Shown piece by piece: positions 24,402-36,912 of a stretch of DNA of 64,000 nt (position 1 is the first letter of the stretch; each line of letters opens with the position of its first letter). Origin of the DNA: Periplaneta americana (taxonomy: Eukaryota; Arthropoda; Insecta; Blattodea; Blattidae); the NCBI RefSeq assembly GCF_040183065.1, contig NC_091120.1, positions 193,544,627-193,608,626 on the forward strand, given 5' to 3'. A model generated the notes under the pieces. It did no database searches and was not told the origin of the DNA. It saw nothing but the letters and a program-made list of their open reading frames with translations. The translations under genes and the position numbers were made by a program.

Positions 24402-24828
24402 ATGACTTGAGGCTTTCCTGGCGTTTGATGTAGAATAACTCTTCTTGGGTTCTCAGCCAGATGAGTTGGAGATTGGCTTCCAAGCTTTCGATGGCTAGCT
24501 CTGCCATCTTCTTCAGGGAATGAAGTGATGTGGGACCACGTCTAGCCGGTATATATGCAATAGTAGGGCTTCCTGCTGCGGGCCAATCAGGAGCTAGTTC
24601 CTAGTCCTGATAGCCAAGCGCATTCTGGTTGGTGGAAGCAGTAGCCAATTAGGAGTTAGTTGCTGGTCCCGACTGTCTGCCGTGTGCTGGTGGTCTAAGC
24701 GTATTGATGGCAGGTTTCCATGCTGTGCTCAGCTGTAGACCCCCGTCACTGTTGAAATTATTGCCGTCTAGCTGGATTTCGATAGCTTCCTTGATAACCA
24801 AGTCCCAGTAACCTGATGTCTTGTCCAA
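24402..24828 (-). mobile_element. Penelope-like element 3' fragment with 14-bp duplication
   Basis: The minus strand reads DKTSGYWDLVIKEAIEIQLD, then GNNFNSDGGLQLSTAWKPAI and a stop. This is the segment that follows the GIY-YIG domain in PLE proteins. The hammerhead-like motif at 24484-24516 follows downstream. GAGAATTCTGTTGT is repeated exactly at 24388-24401 and 24829-24842, marking a target duplication and 5' truncation. Confidence 0.75.
24476..24522 (-). ncRNA. Hammerhead-ribozyme-like motif 4
   Basis: Minus strand: TTCC, CTGAAGA, an extra A, helix II GATGGC/GCCATC (6 bp), GAAA, palindrome AGCT, U as cleavage-site base, then GGAA, which pairs with TTCC as helix I. It lies in the untranslated part of a PLE, where hammerheads are known to occur. 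Confidence 0.6.
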
Positions 24829-24842
24829 GAGAATTCTGTTGT

Positions 24843-25400
24843 GGAATAAGAATCACTTTATTTAAAGATACTAAAAGTTGCTTAATTTATAATGGAATAA
24901 ATGTCTCTTCTTTCTTGGATTCCAATTTTTATTAACCTTGATATCAATATGGAAGACTTGACTGTAATCATGTCCTCACCTTTAGTTTTGATTATGACAT
25001 TATGGAAAAGTGGAAAATTTGCATTAGAAAAGTTCATCTACAGGAATATGCAAGGGTCATTAAACCATATCAATAATTAACTGAAAATAGATATCTGGAT
25101 TATTAAATCCGGGAACATGCTGGGGACGAATTTTGTCCGGGGACATGAAGCAAAATTCGGTAATTGTTCCTGGGAAATGAGGACATCTGGTAACCTTACT
25201 CTAGCACTTGTAACTAGAAAGATTGCTACCAGTCCAAACTAAATGCTAGATGAGTTATACTTACTGTACAGGTTAGATTTTATGCGTTGTCTTTCTTCAT
25301 GTAATAAGGGCACTACTTACTACCTGAATCTTTATATTTTTCAACATATGAAATGTTTTCTGGATGACTATCAGTAATGTCGAATATTAAAAAATGGATT
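24843..25400. other. No gene recognised
   Basis: AT-rich sequence with no supported feature. Confidence 0.35.
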
Positions 25401-25429
25401 CTACAAGCTTAGAAGTAGACGATAAACAA

Positions 25430-26430
25430 ATACTAGCATACTAGCAGAAATATTCTTACACCACATAGAACAGACATACATACTAAACAAAGACAACAAC
25501 AAACACGCAGACAACATCATATATTCGCACAGATACGTAGATGACATACTAATACTATACAAAGGAAACAAAAGACATCCAAAACCTACATCAACACATA
25601 AACAAAATACACCCAAAGCTACACTACACATTAGAAATTGAAAACAACAAATCCATAAATTTTCTAGACATCACAATAACAAAAGTAGACAACAAACACA
25701 CATTCAAAGTATACAGAAAACCCACCACAACAACAACACACATACACAACACATCCAACCACCCCACACAACACAAACAAGCTGCATTCCAAACAATGGT
25801 ACACAGACTACTCAACATACCAATGAACCAACAGGATTACAACGAAGAGCTAAACACAATCAAATACATAGCACAAGAAAACGGATACAACCCTAACATA
25901 ATAGACAACATAATACGTAAGATAAAACATAATCACAAAAAACATAAGAATACAACACAAACACAAGAACACAAAAAATACATCACACTAACATACGAAA
26001 ACAAAAACACACACAAAATTGCAACCTCATTCAAGAAATTAAATTACAACATCGCATACAGAACAAATAACATTCTACAAAAACATCTCAACACACAAAC
26101 AAATACAACCACACAGGCGTATACAAACTCAAATGTAACACCTGCAACAACTTCTACATAGGACAGACAGGCAGATCGTTTCAAACACTTTACAAAGAAC
26201 ACATCACAGCCATAACAAAATTACAAAATACCTCCACATATGCAGAACACATCACAAATGCTAACCACACCCACAGAGACATCAACACAGACATGGAAAT
26301 ACTACATATCCAACCAAAAAGCCAGAAACTAAACACACTAGAACAATATGAAATATACAGGCACATAAAAACACACCCCCAACGAAATTCTCAACACACA
26401 ACTCAACTTCAAAACACACACACTCTTTGA
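25430..26430 (+). pseudogene. Penelope-type RT and GIY-YIG endonuclease remnant
   Basis: RYVDDILILYKG gives the catalytic YVDD of the RT palm. It is followed by NKSINFLDITI and a linker that includes the ORF at 25796-26161. After a frameshift near 26110 the text GVYKLKCNTCNNFYIGQTGR shows a GIY-YIG-type core with the paired cysteines, then SFQTLYKEHI. RT plus GIY-YIG in this order is diagnostic of PLEs. The N-terminal RT fingers are missing and at least two frameshifts break the frame. Confidence 0.75.
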
Positions 26431-26498
26431 CTCTACACTATACCACAGGAACACACCCTCACAGGAAACAGAACAAGTGGCGCCAAGACCAACAACGA

Positions 26499-26548
26499 CC
26501 AGTTCTGAAGATGACCCATACATAGGTCGAAACATGTAAACAAGGTAC
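26499..26548 (+). ncRNA. Hammerhead-ribozyme-like motif 5
   Basis: CTGAAGA, an extra T, helix II GACC/GGTC with an 8-nt loop, GAAA, palindrome CATG inside ACATGT as helix III, A as cleavage-site base. GTT before the core pairs with AAC after it, and CC with GG farther out across a small internal loop. It is downstream of the PLE stop. Confidence 0.6.
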
Positions 26549-26640
26549 ATTGAAATTTAACACAGGAAAGCCTTACCATACATATTCCGAAGTGATGCAG
26601 TGTTAAAAGTTGTGTAATCAAGATGTATAAAATAAAATGA

Positions 26641-27565
26641 GCCAAAATATGAAAGAATTAATAATAATGTATTGCTAAAACGTGATAGGTGCACTAGAGA
26701 TCATGACATTTTACATGATCACCAATGAGTTCAAAGTTTTAAAATGAGAAACGGTCTGCAACCACTTTTTAAAAGGTGATAAAATCAACATGTCCTCCAG
26801 ATCATACATAGCGGTTGCTTCTGATAAGGACAGAGTAATAATGTCTAATATTGCATGCAAATGTTTGTATGTTTTGTACATGTAATTGTTTTTATACTGA
26901 GGAATTACTGTAACTCAGTGGTAGTGCTCTTTGATATTTGTGCACTATTGTACCATGTTTATATTGCTTGTGTTTAGATTACCATAATAAGATATAAAAT
27001 GGATAATGAGAGAGTATTCAATTGCGGTCATATGATGGTTTAGTTTCAAAGACTGCTCAAAGTTAAGCAACACCAAAAGGGAATTGGCAATAGAAGTTTT
27101 GATCAGTAATGGCAAAAGTTTGTAGGCATTTCTAAGAAACACATGCTATGGTTGTAAACAAACTTTACAAGTTTTTAAGAAAAGCTGTAAAATAATAGGT
27201 TATGACCTACGTTAATGACATAATATGAAATCAACTATGTAGCCTCAGATTTAACATGCAGTTTTATGTTATTTCTTTGAATCTACTTAATGAATAGTAT
27301 GATGCTGTTGACGGAATTTAAGAAAAAAAACATTTTTTTTTTTCATGAGCCATTTTACACAGTATAGATAAAAGACAGGCTATTTTATTATTAATTTATG
27401 CATTTGAATTCAGTTTCTAAATCATAAATTTGTTACAACATTTTTATTTAAAAATGATGTATTGGAAAATTTGTCGAGCTTTTCATTCATATTTTGGGAC
27501 TCCTTATCTTATTGGCAAGTGGACACATTTGAAACGCCTCTTCTTAAATTATGCAGATTAATAGC
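26641..27565. other. No gene recognised
   Basis: AT-rich sequence with no supported feature. Confidence 0.35.
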
Positions 27566-27569
27566 TTAA

Positions 27570-29317
27570 GGAGAGAGGATGGTATTTTTTGGTGAAAAAT
27601 GAGTAAATTAAAAAAAAAATTCTTTAAAATACTCTGTGATATGTGTGGAATGCATAGCATAACATTTTGTGGGTATTTGTGCCCTTATCGGATGTTGAGT
27701 CGCCATTTTTAAACTTCCTGCATTATGGATTTTTAAATCACTCGCCCACTTTTATTGTTGTTTCCGGTAAATTAAATAAAAAAAATTTTTTTTTTCTTTA
27801 AAATGCCCTTTGATGTGTGGAATGCATTGCATAACATTTTGTGGGTATTTGTGCCCTTATCGGATGTTGAGTCACCATTTTTAAACTTCCTGCGTTATGG
27901 ATTTTTAAATCACTCGCCCACTTTTATTGTTGTTTCCGGTAAATTAAATTTTCAAAAAAATTTTTTTTTCTTTAAAATATCCTTCGATGTGTGGAATGCA
28001 TTGCATAACATTTTGTGGGTATTTGTGCCCTTATCGGATGTTGAGTCACCATTTTTAAACTTCCTGCATTATGGATTTTTAAATCACTCGCCCACTTTTA
28101 TTGTTGTTTCCAGTAAATTAAATTAAAAAAAAAAAAAAAATTTTTCTTTAAAATGCCCTTTGATGTGTGGAATGCATTGCATAACATTTTGTGGGTATTT
28201 GTGCCCGTATCGGATGTTGAGTCACCATTTTTAAACTTCCTGCGTTATGGATTTTTAAATCACTCGCCCACTTTTATTGTTGTTTCCGGTAAATTAAATT
28301 TTCAAAAAAAAAATTTTTTTCTTTAAAATATCCTTCGATGTGTGGAATGCATTGCATAACATTTTGTGGGTATTTGTGCCCTTATCGGGTGTTGAGTCGC
28401 CATTTTTAAACTTCCAGCGTTATGGATTTTTGAATCACTCGCCCACTTTTATTGTTGTTTCCGGTAAATTAAATTTTCAAAAATTTTTTTTTTCTTTAAA
28501 ATATCCTTCGATGTGTGGAATGCATTGCATAACATTTTGTGGGTATTTGTGCCCTTATCGGGTGTTGAGTTGCCATTTTTAAACTTCCTGCGATATGGAT
28601 TTTTAAATCACTTGCCCACTTTTATTGTTGTTTCTGGTAAATTAAATTTTCAAAAATTTTTTTTTTCTTTAAAATATCCTTCGATGTGTGGAATGCATTG
28701 CATAACATTTTGTGGGTATTTGTGCCCTTATCGGATGTGAGACGTCATTTTTAAACTTCCTGCACTATGGATTTTTAAATCACATGCCCACTTTTATCAG
28801 TTTCCAGTTACTTCATTTTTTTTGCTACATTGCCAGACAAAAATGGATATAATTTCTGAACTATTAAAGATGCATGCATGAAATTTAAAACACACATTCT
28901 TTAGACTATTAGGAAACTTTTCTCTGTAACAGAATTTTGTTAATTGATTTCATTTTTAAAATACGTCCGTTTGTTTGCAAGAAAGGAAATCAGAAAATTG
29001 TTATTAAATTTCAATTGTTTATTTTACAAACGTAGGGACTAACATCAAAATTCTGTTACAGACAGTTTGTAGAACATGCTTTTGCAAATACATTGCATAA
29101 AACTGTTTGAATCTATCTTTAAAAACGGTTTAGATATATCGGTTTTAGTATAATCCTACATTGGGTATATTTTTTTCAAATTTGGGCCCCCAAATAATGT
29201 TTTTTCAAAATATTTTTATTTGGTTGAGTTGCCACAGCTATGAGGTCTCTACGTACAAAAAATTAATATTTTACACCAAATAGGAAAAAAGTTAAAAAAA
29301 AATACCATCCTCTCCCC
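27570..29317. mobile_element. TTAA-flanked TIR element containing a satellite
   Basis: The ends GGAGAGAGGATGGTATTTTT and, inverted, GGGGAGAGGATGGTATTTTT are flanked by TTAA (27566-27569, 29318-29321). TTAA duplications are typical of piggyBac-like transposition. No transposase is present. Most of the left half is the 7-copy array. Confidence 0.7.
27620..28800 (+). repeat. ~174-bp tandem array, 7 copies
   Basis: The block TGTGGAATGCAT starts at 27644, 27816, 27990, 28166, 28341, 28514 and 28687, giving periods of 172-176 bp. Units are separated by A-run/T-run junctions. Copies 2 and 4 share AAATGCCCTTTGATG while 3, 5, 6 and 7 share AAATATCCTTCGATG, suggesting a dimer stage in the expansion. 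ORFs over it (MWNALHNILWVFVP) are repeat products. Confidence 0.95.
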
Positions 29318-29321
29318 TTAA

Positions 29322-31455
29322 TCAGTTTAGACTACATACAAGAAAGAGTATATTAAACTATTAAGGGGTTACATAACACACCTTCGAGAGTAAAAAAAAA
29401 AAGTGTTTTTCATTTATCTTACCGGTATATTAATTTAATATGAACTCTTATCTTAATATCTATGAAAGAAATTTTAAGATATCTATAAAATTGACAAAGT
29501 TAAGCATTAAAATGTCCTATATTATCATGATGTACCAATTCCGTTCCACTCATCTTTCATCATATTAAAATGTCCTGCTATGTAAACACAATATTTGCCA
29601 GATTTGAGTTAATGAATTAAATAAAAGCATTTTCAATCCATTATACATAATTAGGGCTCGGAAGTTGATGAAATATATATTTTTTCGAGACATCACAGAC
29701 AATGCAGGATGCATTACAAACTCGTTTCACTTCAACACGAACCAATATAGACTACTTTTATTTTGAATTGTTCTGCATTTTTTTATCTTTCATTGAATAT
29801 TGGTCATTTTTAAGGAAGTATTTTCAAATATCCCTCCTTCCACTTAAGTATACTTTGCTACACAGATGTGAATAGCACTTAGCGTTCTGTACCTCGTAAT
29901 GGCCGTCTTTGATAAGTGCTGCTGATAATCACCAGACCTATCTTTCCCATCATCCCCGTACTTCACGTCACAGTGCAATTACTATGCAAGCAACTCCAAA
30001 GCCTGATTCACAGTATGACGTTTGAACTTTTACGAATAACTTTCAAACTAATAATAATCGAACCCAAATTCATATGACATTTTATGCTCAGAATGTCTTG
30101 TAGTAATAATGCATAAAGTGCGGGTCATTAGTCATTTTTTAGAATTCTGAAATATAGGACGGAAAGCTGTCCCAAAGACTTTTCTCAGGACAACAGTACG
30201 CATTGACGAAAAATGGGACGATTCCATATTTTACAGGACGTCGAGAACCCTAATTTTAAGTGAATAATTCTTAGTTCTGCTCAAAACCACTGCTACTTTT
30301 GAAGGATTCAATCAGTTGTAACCTCTTAACGGTTGATTGGACTCATGTTCATATGACATTTTATGCTCGAAATGTTCTACTGATTCATAAAGCTTGGGTC
30401 ATTAGTGGTGAATCACCCTGTATATCGATAATTTTATTCGACGCATTTTTTTAAGTATTTCTTTTGTTACATATTAGTTTGTCAGACATTATTTTATCAT
30501 TTTTGCATTCCCTACAGCATTATAAGTTAGCTGTCCATTCAGTATTAAAAAGTAAGACATTATTTGAAATAATAATGTACTGGTATAAAAAAGATACATT
30601 TTTATTCAGTTTTCCTGTTGCTAGTAATGGATTTATCAATACAGAGGTAATTAAATTTATTTAATTTGATGATATTTGTGGTTCTACTGTTAAATCTGAT
30701 TGCGACAGAGTAGATATAATCATCAGTAGCAGATAACTTTTCAATGGAGTTTAGCCATGTAACAAAATAAAGCATGGTTCATTTGTGGTACCGTAATTTA
30801 ATTGGTACGTACGAGGAATCAGAATAGAATAACACATTAGAGCAAGTTGTGTTTCCCTTTAGTGGAAATATTTGCTTCTTATCAGAAAAAAAGAAATTGT
30901 ATTAAATCCAGACCATGTTATTAATTGATTCATGATGTGTTTGGTCTGCTTCCTACATAACAATAACAATAAGATCTTAACACATTTCCTGGCTAATCCC
31001 TTTTGAACCATTTAGTCATAAGCAAACTTTATACAAAATATATGAGCTGAGCAGCCTGTAAACCATTGCCAAATATACTAAGAAAAGAGGAAAAGAAATT
31101 GAATTCTTTTAAGGTTAAGGTTATGTGTGAAGTATCAAGAATGTGAAGTGAATTGTAAAGTTGGTATAGGTTAGGTTAGGTTGTCCAGAGTTATAAAAGG
31201 AAAAAAATATTTCGTTCGTTATTTATTTTGATGATTATTATGAAATAATTTGAACAAAGTTACAGTTCATTTAGCTACTTCGGTAATGTTTGGCTTATTG
31301 AGAGGGAAAAATCTAGACTGAACATTTTCATTGTTGATGAAATATGTATAGAAGCCATTTTCAATGCTGGATCTTTTATTTTATTTTCTTTTCTTCTTCT
31401 TCTTTTGGTGAAAAGAGCTTGTTGGAGCCATTGGAAATCATTAAGCCAACTTAAC
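29322..31455. other. No gene recognised; one possible TIR element inside
   Basis: TTAGGGCTCGGAAG at 29651 and the inverted GAGAACCCTAA ending at 30253 may be element ends, but I find no target duplication. Two blocks containing CATATGACATTTTATGCTC (about 30072 and 30350) are repeated. No coding sequence is supported. Confidence 0.35.
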
Positions 31456-31457
31456 TA

Positions 31458-31837
31458 TACTTGTTTTTTTGAAAGATGGGACATGACAGAAGCGTTGCGA
31501 TCGGAAAAACAACTGAATGTCACATAGCGTGGTAGGCCTGTTGCTATGGTAGCAACGTTGAGTTGCCAAATTTACAATTTCCACGTGGCGAGAGTTTAAT
31601 AGCTCTCTTGGCGACATTTATTGTGCACACAATGTTAGCATTGGTACGTTTCGTTTTTGATTCTCTGTCGATTTTTGTATTTTCTTACCTTCGCGTCAAT
31701 TGTCAATGAACGACATCTTAACGACAATTGCTAGCTTCCATCAGCTGGCAGCATGGTAGTCCATATTGGCAACATGGTATTGTAATTCCAAGCTCGGCAG
31801 CTTAACTGTCATGTCCCATCTTTCAAAAAAACAAGTA
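31458..31837. mobile_element. 380-bp TIR element, copy 1 (partner at 48994)
   Basis: The ends TACTTGTTTTTTTGAAAGAT and its inverse are about 30 bp and flanked by TA. A Tc1/mariner-type origin is plausible. The body matches 48994-49416 in inverted orientation. Confidence 0.75.
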
Positions 31838-31839
31838 TA

Positions 31840-32480
31840 GTACCATTTCAGATGAAAACAGAAAGACAGGAAAGAATTCTGCTAGTTGGAACCTTTTCAA
31901 ATTACTAAAAGTAATTGGCTGACTTTTTCTACCTGAGAACGAAGGTCAATCCAACTTTCGTAATAATGTTTCCTATATTTCAACATAAAAAAATACAATC
32001 TAAACTTCGAAGTATTTCAGTAATTTGTAGTATTTATGACTAAAATTTTATGTCAGAAGTGCGACAGATATATTGCAATATATCAATTCCTTTTTAGTGA
32101 AATAATATTTTTTCTTTTAACTCTGGGTTTCCTATAGGAGTGTGATTGGTGTATTGGTTTTAGCTATAGTCTTGTCATTTGGATCTGGTCTCTTATGTTC
32201 CTTTAAGTACTAGACAATAGAATAAAATGAAGAAAACTATGTTTAATATTTGAGCATGTGGTTCAAGTGAAATACTTTTATATAGTCTGGATTTGAGAAA
32301 GTTAACGAGATCACTGAAATATTACGAAAGAGATTCTGGAAGTATGGTTCCAAAGTGACAGCGGCAACTTTAGTGACAATCTCGTTTCTGCTGGTTGCCG
32401 CATCAGCAAGGCGTTATGCTGTATGTTAATGCAGTTTTCTTCTGTGAGTCTACGACTTCTTTCACTTGCAGTTTAGCCTA
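31840..32480. other. No gene recognised
   Basis: AT-rich sequence with no supported feature. Confidence 0.35.
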
Positions 32481-32488
32481 ACTACTGT

Positions 32489-33505
32489 CAAGGGCGCACC
32501 GACTGGGGGTGGGGGTCTATCGGGTCTGGACCCCCCCCCTCAAAGTGATAAGTTGTAATATTTTTACTGAATTTTTAAGGGGAGTTGGTCATTATCGCAT
32601 GCAAAATAATGGTAAAAATAGCCTCTTTTCAAGCAGTCATAAATATAATACTATTTATCACAGCTCTTTTATTTTTTTAGTGATATATGTATACACATTA
32701 ATCTTTGAAATGAAAAAGAATGGTTACTCTAGAGTAAATCTTTATCCTTAAATTAATTTTTTTAATTAAGCACAATTTTTTTATAAATCCACTACATGTC
32801 TGTAATTAGGTACATTCTATTCACTTATTATAGCACATATTGAATTGAAAATTTGACCACTTACTGCTAATAGATACTAAAACATACCCTACTAAAATTA
32901 TTCATGTATCTATAATATTATGGGCATAGGGCTTATAGCAATCATCACCGTCAATAAATTAAAAAGGAATTGAAGATTAGTATGAGCCGTATGCCCATAA
33001 TATTACAGATATTTTAATAATTTTAGTAGGGTATGTTTTAGTATCTATTATCAGTAAGTGGCCAAAATTTTAATTCAATGTGTGCTATGATAAGTGAATA
33101 GAGTGTACCTAATCACAGGTATGTAGTGAATTTATATAAAAATATGATTAAATTCAAAAATTAATTTAAGGGTAAGATTTACACTAGATTAACCATTCTT
33201 CTTTCATTTTAAAGCTTAATGTGTATACATATATCACTAAAAAAAAACGAAAGAGCTGTGATAAATAGTATTACAATTCTGACCGCTTGAAAATAGGCTA
33301 TTTTTACCATTACTTTGCATGCGATAACGTCCAATTCCCCTTAAGCATTGATAGCATATAATTTCATTATCTATAATTTCACCGAAATAATTCACGTACA
33401 TGTACCTAACACTTTTGATTTGACAGCCATTGTGATATCACAATTTCTCCACAAGATGTTGTGAACAAACTAAAGAAAAAGCCATGAAGACTGTACTTTG
33501 TTTTG

Positions 33506-33541
<36 letters not shown>

Positions 33542-33614
33542 GTGTGTGTGCATTTATGTAACTTAACAACTTTTTATTGGACACTCCTATGAGAAATTCC
33601 AGGGTGCGCCATTG
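32489..33614. mobile_element. hAT-type element with a 360-bp-arm internal palindrome
   Basis: The ends CAAGGGCGCACC and GGTGCGCCATTG are flanked by an exact 8-bp duplication ACTACTGT (32481-32488, 33615-33622). Inside, 32569-32930 is inverted in 32990-33345 with a centre near 32960. A TA run lies at 33508-33538. No transposase is present. Confidence 0.8.
33508..33538 (+). repeat. TA microsatellite
   Basis: About 15 TA units, followed by a short TG run. Confidence 0.9.
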
Positions 33615-33622
33615 ACTACTGT

Positions 33623-34749
33623 GAATTATGAATTTATCATATTGTTACATATACGGTATTTCTCGCATCTATTTATATATTAGACATTTGTTGCCCTTGG
33701 AAATCTGTGTTTGTTCATCGTTTCTTTATAAGGCTTACACTTACTCTACAAATTATCATTATTTTTTTTTGTTAGGCTTTTTCCACTCTTGAGAGATTTG
33801 CCTGTAATGGGCTTTCCTTTCGATAGAGAGCAGCACATTGCACAGTTGCGATATTTGTCTGATAGATGACCAGCCTATCGCGGATTTTTTTAAGGGTGTC
33901 TGACTTAAATCGATAATTTTTGTTTAGGCAACCCAAATAACAGTAGAGATATGTGGGAGGTATTTAATGGTTTCGTAAGCAGAATCAGGGGTCGATATAC
34001 CAGGTGTTTCAGACCACCTTATCAGCCTTCTATCTCGAAAACTATGTGATGCTGGTTGTTCGTAAAATATATATATATAACCAAAACCTATGTAAAGAAT
34101 CGATTGGTGGTAGTACCATTTCTCGTAACAAACCGGAAGTAGGGGTACCTGTGGTCAACTTCTAAATTTAAAATGAGAACATGGGTCATTGAAGGTACCA
34201 TTGGAAACTACTTTTAAAAAGAAACAACTTTTACTGAAACTTTTTTTGGTAAAACTTTAGAACACGGATTGCACCTACCAAATTATGTCTTAAAATACTA
34301 AAAAGAGCAGATTTGTCTGCGTTTGTCGAATGCGCATTATTATATTTACGAAAAGGCACTTTTCAGTGCCAATAATTTATTTTGTGTGCACAAGGTTGGA
34401 ATTTTGAAGTATGAGGGAAAGGGTGCAATCCATGTTCTGGAGTTTATCCCCTTTTTTTCTAACTTTTATTGTTTACTCACAAAGCAACAAATATTGTGTC
34501 TTCTAAAATATGTTGTATGTTATGTGCGTACACTCTAAATGTACAAAATATACGCCACCCTGTGCTAAACAATGTTCTGATCACCTCCTAAAATCCGTGA
34601 TTGCACTTCAGCACAGCGGAGAGACCCATAGGCTTCTCTAATTCTTTGTTTTATGCCTTCTCTAGTTGTTGGACGCACCTAGTAGACCATGTCTTTAATT
34701 TTCCCCCCACAAGAAGGCTTGCCCGTGACTCAGGATTGCACCATAATAT
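33623..34749. other. No gene recognised
   Basis: AT-rich sequence. AGGTGTTTCAGACCACC near 34010 and GCCACCCTGTGC near 34555 could be element ends, but the match is too weak to call. Confidence 0.3.
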
Positions 34750-34918
34750 CACAGTCTAGTATATATAGTCACGAAGCTCAATACATAGAGAATATGCATC
34801 CATAGATAGTTGCTAACCACTAGGATCGCTACTATCGCCTCATCACAGGCAATGCGAAATAGTACCGGCACAATCTTTTGTTCCTAGTACCCTCAACAAC
34901 TCGAGCTTCGTGACTGTG
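34750..34918. mobile_element. MITE, copy 2 (partner at 16619)
   Basis: It matches 16619-16799 along its length. The right end lacks most of the outer TIR, which ends at GACTGTG, so the copy is partly deleted. Confidence 0.7.
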
Positions 34919-34919
34919 A

Positions 34920-35754
34920 TTTTACTATGATTCCGAAGGCCGTGATGCCCTAATTGGGTATTAAATTAATTGACTTTATTTTAAATGTGTATTAGTTTGG
35001 TGAAATGCGAACGAATTAAATGTGATTTAACGTCCATATTTAAGTTTAAAAAAGGCGGACTACAAATATTATAATACCTTTATTCAAAGGCTTTAATGTT
35101 TAAGTTAACTGTAAAAGAGACGACTACTGTAAGTGAACCAAATGTAGATAAGAAGTTTCGTATAAATGTAACATTGTTGATTTAATATCTGATAGGAACT
35201 ATACTTTTTACGTAAGCTGCAACATTATACAAGGTCGAGAATATGCAGATATCTTGTAGTTCAGCATTGCATAACTAATTAGAGTAATGTTTACCCATTA
35301 CATTCGGGGTTATTGTATAATAATGACGAGTCCTACATTACGACTCAATGTACGTCTTACTTGGCGTTGATAGCTTTAATTGATATACGTATATAACTAT
35401 TCTAGTGTTAAAGTTAGCTTACATTGCATTCAATTTATATGTTTCGCTTATACATAATACGCAGTATACAATATAATAACACATTATACAAGCCTGAAAT
35501 GAAACTATATTTTATTTTTGTTGCTTCAGAAGAAGTTGTAAGTTCTATGCCACATTTAAACTTTTAATATCTAAATACCAACACATATTTTCAGACCTAA
35601 TAATATACTCGCAGAACATTCTTGAAGGATTTCTATTGCATCACAAAAATATTAATTGTTATTGATATGTAGAGATGTTGGAAACAAAGAGTAGGGTTAT
35701 TGTACACGACTTAACTGCAACAATGTAAAAACTATTTTGACATCGCCGCGCTGC
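34920..35754. other. No gene recognised
   Basis: AT-rich sequence with no supported feature. Confidence 0.35.
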
Positions 35755-35974
35755 ATTGACATCATAGGCGGAGATATGGAGGGGGGAGAGATGACAATGC
35801 CCCCCACTAAGTGATATGGGCTAATATCTTTAATATTAGTTATGAAGAAAGCATTTAATTCTGAGGAGGTATAATAGGTTTATTTGCAAATTAATACACA
35901 AATCGACTTTCATGTAAGCATTATGTTTCTCAATATAGGCATTCATTATGCGATTTGTGCTTTTATAGTATTGA

Positions 35975-36457
35975 TAAAAATTTCGGTCAGTGTATGGAAC
36001 CGGTGCCCACCCAGCATCGTGATGTACTTTGGGAGTTACGATAGATAGCGAAGTCGGCCTGGGTAGAGTAGTTGGTATAGCGCTGGCCTTCTATGCTCGA
36101 GATTGCGGGTTCGATCCTGATTCAGGTCGATAGCATTAAAGTGTGTTTAAATGTGACAGGCTCATGTCAGTAGATTTATTGGCAAGTAAAAGAACTCCTG
36201 CGGGACAAACTTCCGGCACACCGGCGACGCTGATATAACCTCTTCAGTTGCGAGCGTCGTTAAATAAACCATTTTAAAAAATTAGATAGCGAAATCCGAT
36301 TACGAATGCAAGCTTTAACGGCTGGGGGGGATCATCGTGTTAACCACACCATACCACCATTCTGGTTGGATGATCGTCCACCTCTGCTTCGACATGTAGT
36401 CGCAAGGCCAGCAGCTGGCTGATCTATCTGGGCTCTTAAAGGGCTCCATCGTCACGG

Positions 36458-36470
<13 letters not shown>
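35975..36470 (+). repeat. SINE-A copy 3, split by SINE-B
   Basis: The blocks AATTTCGGTCAGTGTATGG and CCCACCCAGCATCGTGATG come before the insertion. CCATTCTGGTTGGATGATCG and the ATT tail come after it. The tRNA-like head is missing. Confidence 0.75.
36053..36282 (+). repeat. SINE-B copy 2, nested in SINE-A
   Basis: It matches 22155-22372 from GTCGGCCTGG through GTTAAATAAA. TAGATAGCGAA is repeated exactly at 36042-36052 and 36283-36293, an 11-bp target duplication that dates it after SINE-A. Confidence 0.9.
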
Positions 36471-36495
<25 letters not shown>

Positions 36496-36559
36496 AAGAA
36501 AGAATTTTATTGGGACAAGCGTGGAACATTTTCTAGAAATTCAGAGAGAGATTATTCAG

Positions 36560-36625
<66 letters not shown>

Positions 36626-36689
36626 AAGAAAGAATTTTATTGGGACAAGCGTGGAACATTTTCTAGAAATTCAGAGAGAGATTATTCAG

Positions 36690-36755
<66 letters not shown>

Positions 36756-36819
36756 AAGAAAGAATTTTATTGGGACAAGCGTGGAACATTTTCTAGAAAT
36801 TCAGAGAGAATTTATTCAG

Positions 36820-36912
<93 letters not shown>

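Larger units (their letters stand above)
25404..26640 (+). mobile_element. Penelope-like element, 5'-truncated
   Basis: It carries an RT end, a GIY-YIG remnant and a hammerhead-like motif in PLE order. The coding strand is conspicuously rich in A and C and poor in G through about 26450, unlike its surroundings. The right limit is approximate. Confidence 0.7.

Noticed and set aside
27803-28740. Repeated ORFs reading MWNALHNILWVFVP
   Set aside because: They follow the 174-bp array. The period varies by indels and the frame is not conserved through the array.
31165-31180. Interstitial telomere repeat (TTAGG)
   Set aside because: Only two to three GGTTA units, also seen singly elsewhere (about 51484); too short.
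34009-34565. TIR element with AGGTGTTTCAGACC ends
   Set aside because: The end match is only about 10 bp with mismatches and no duplication.
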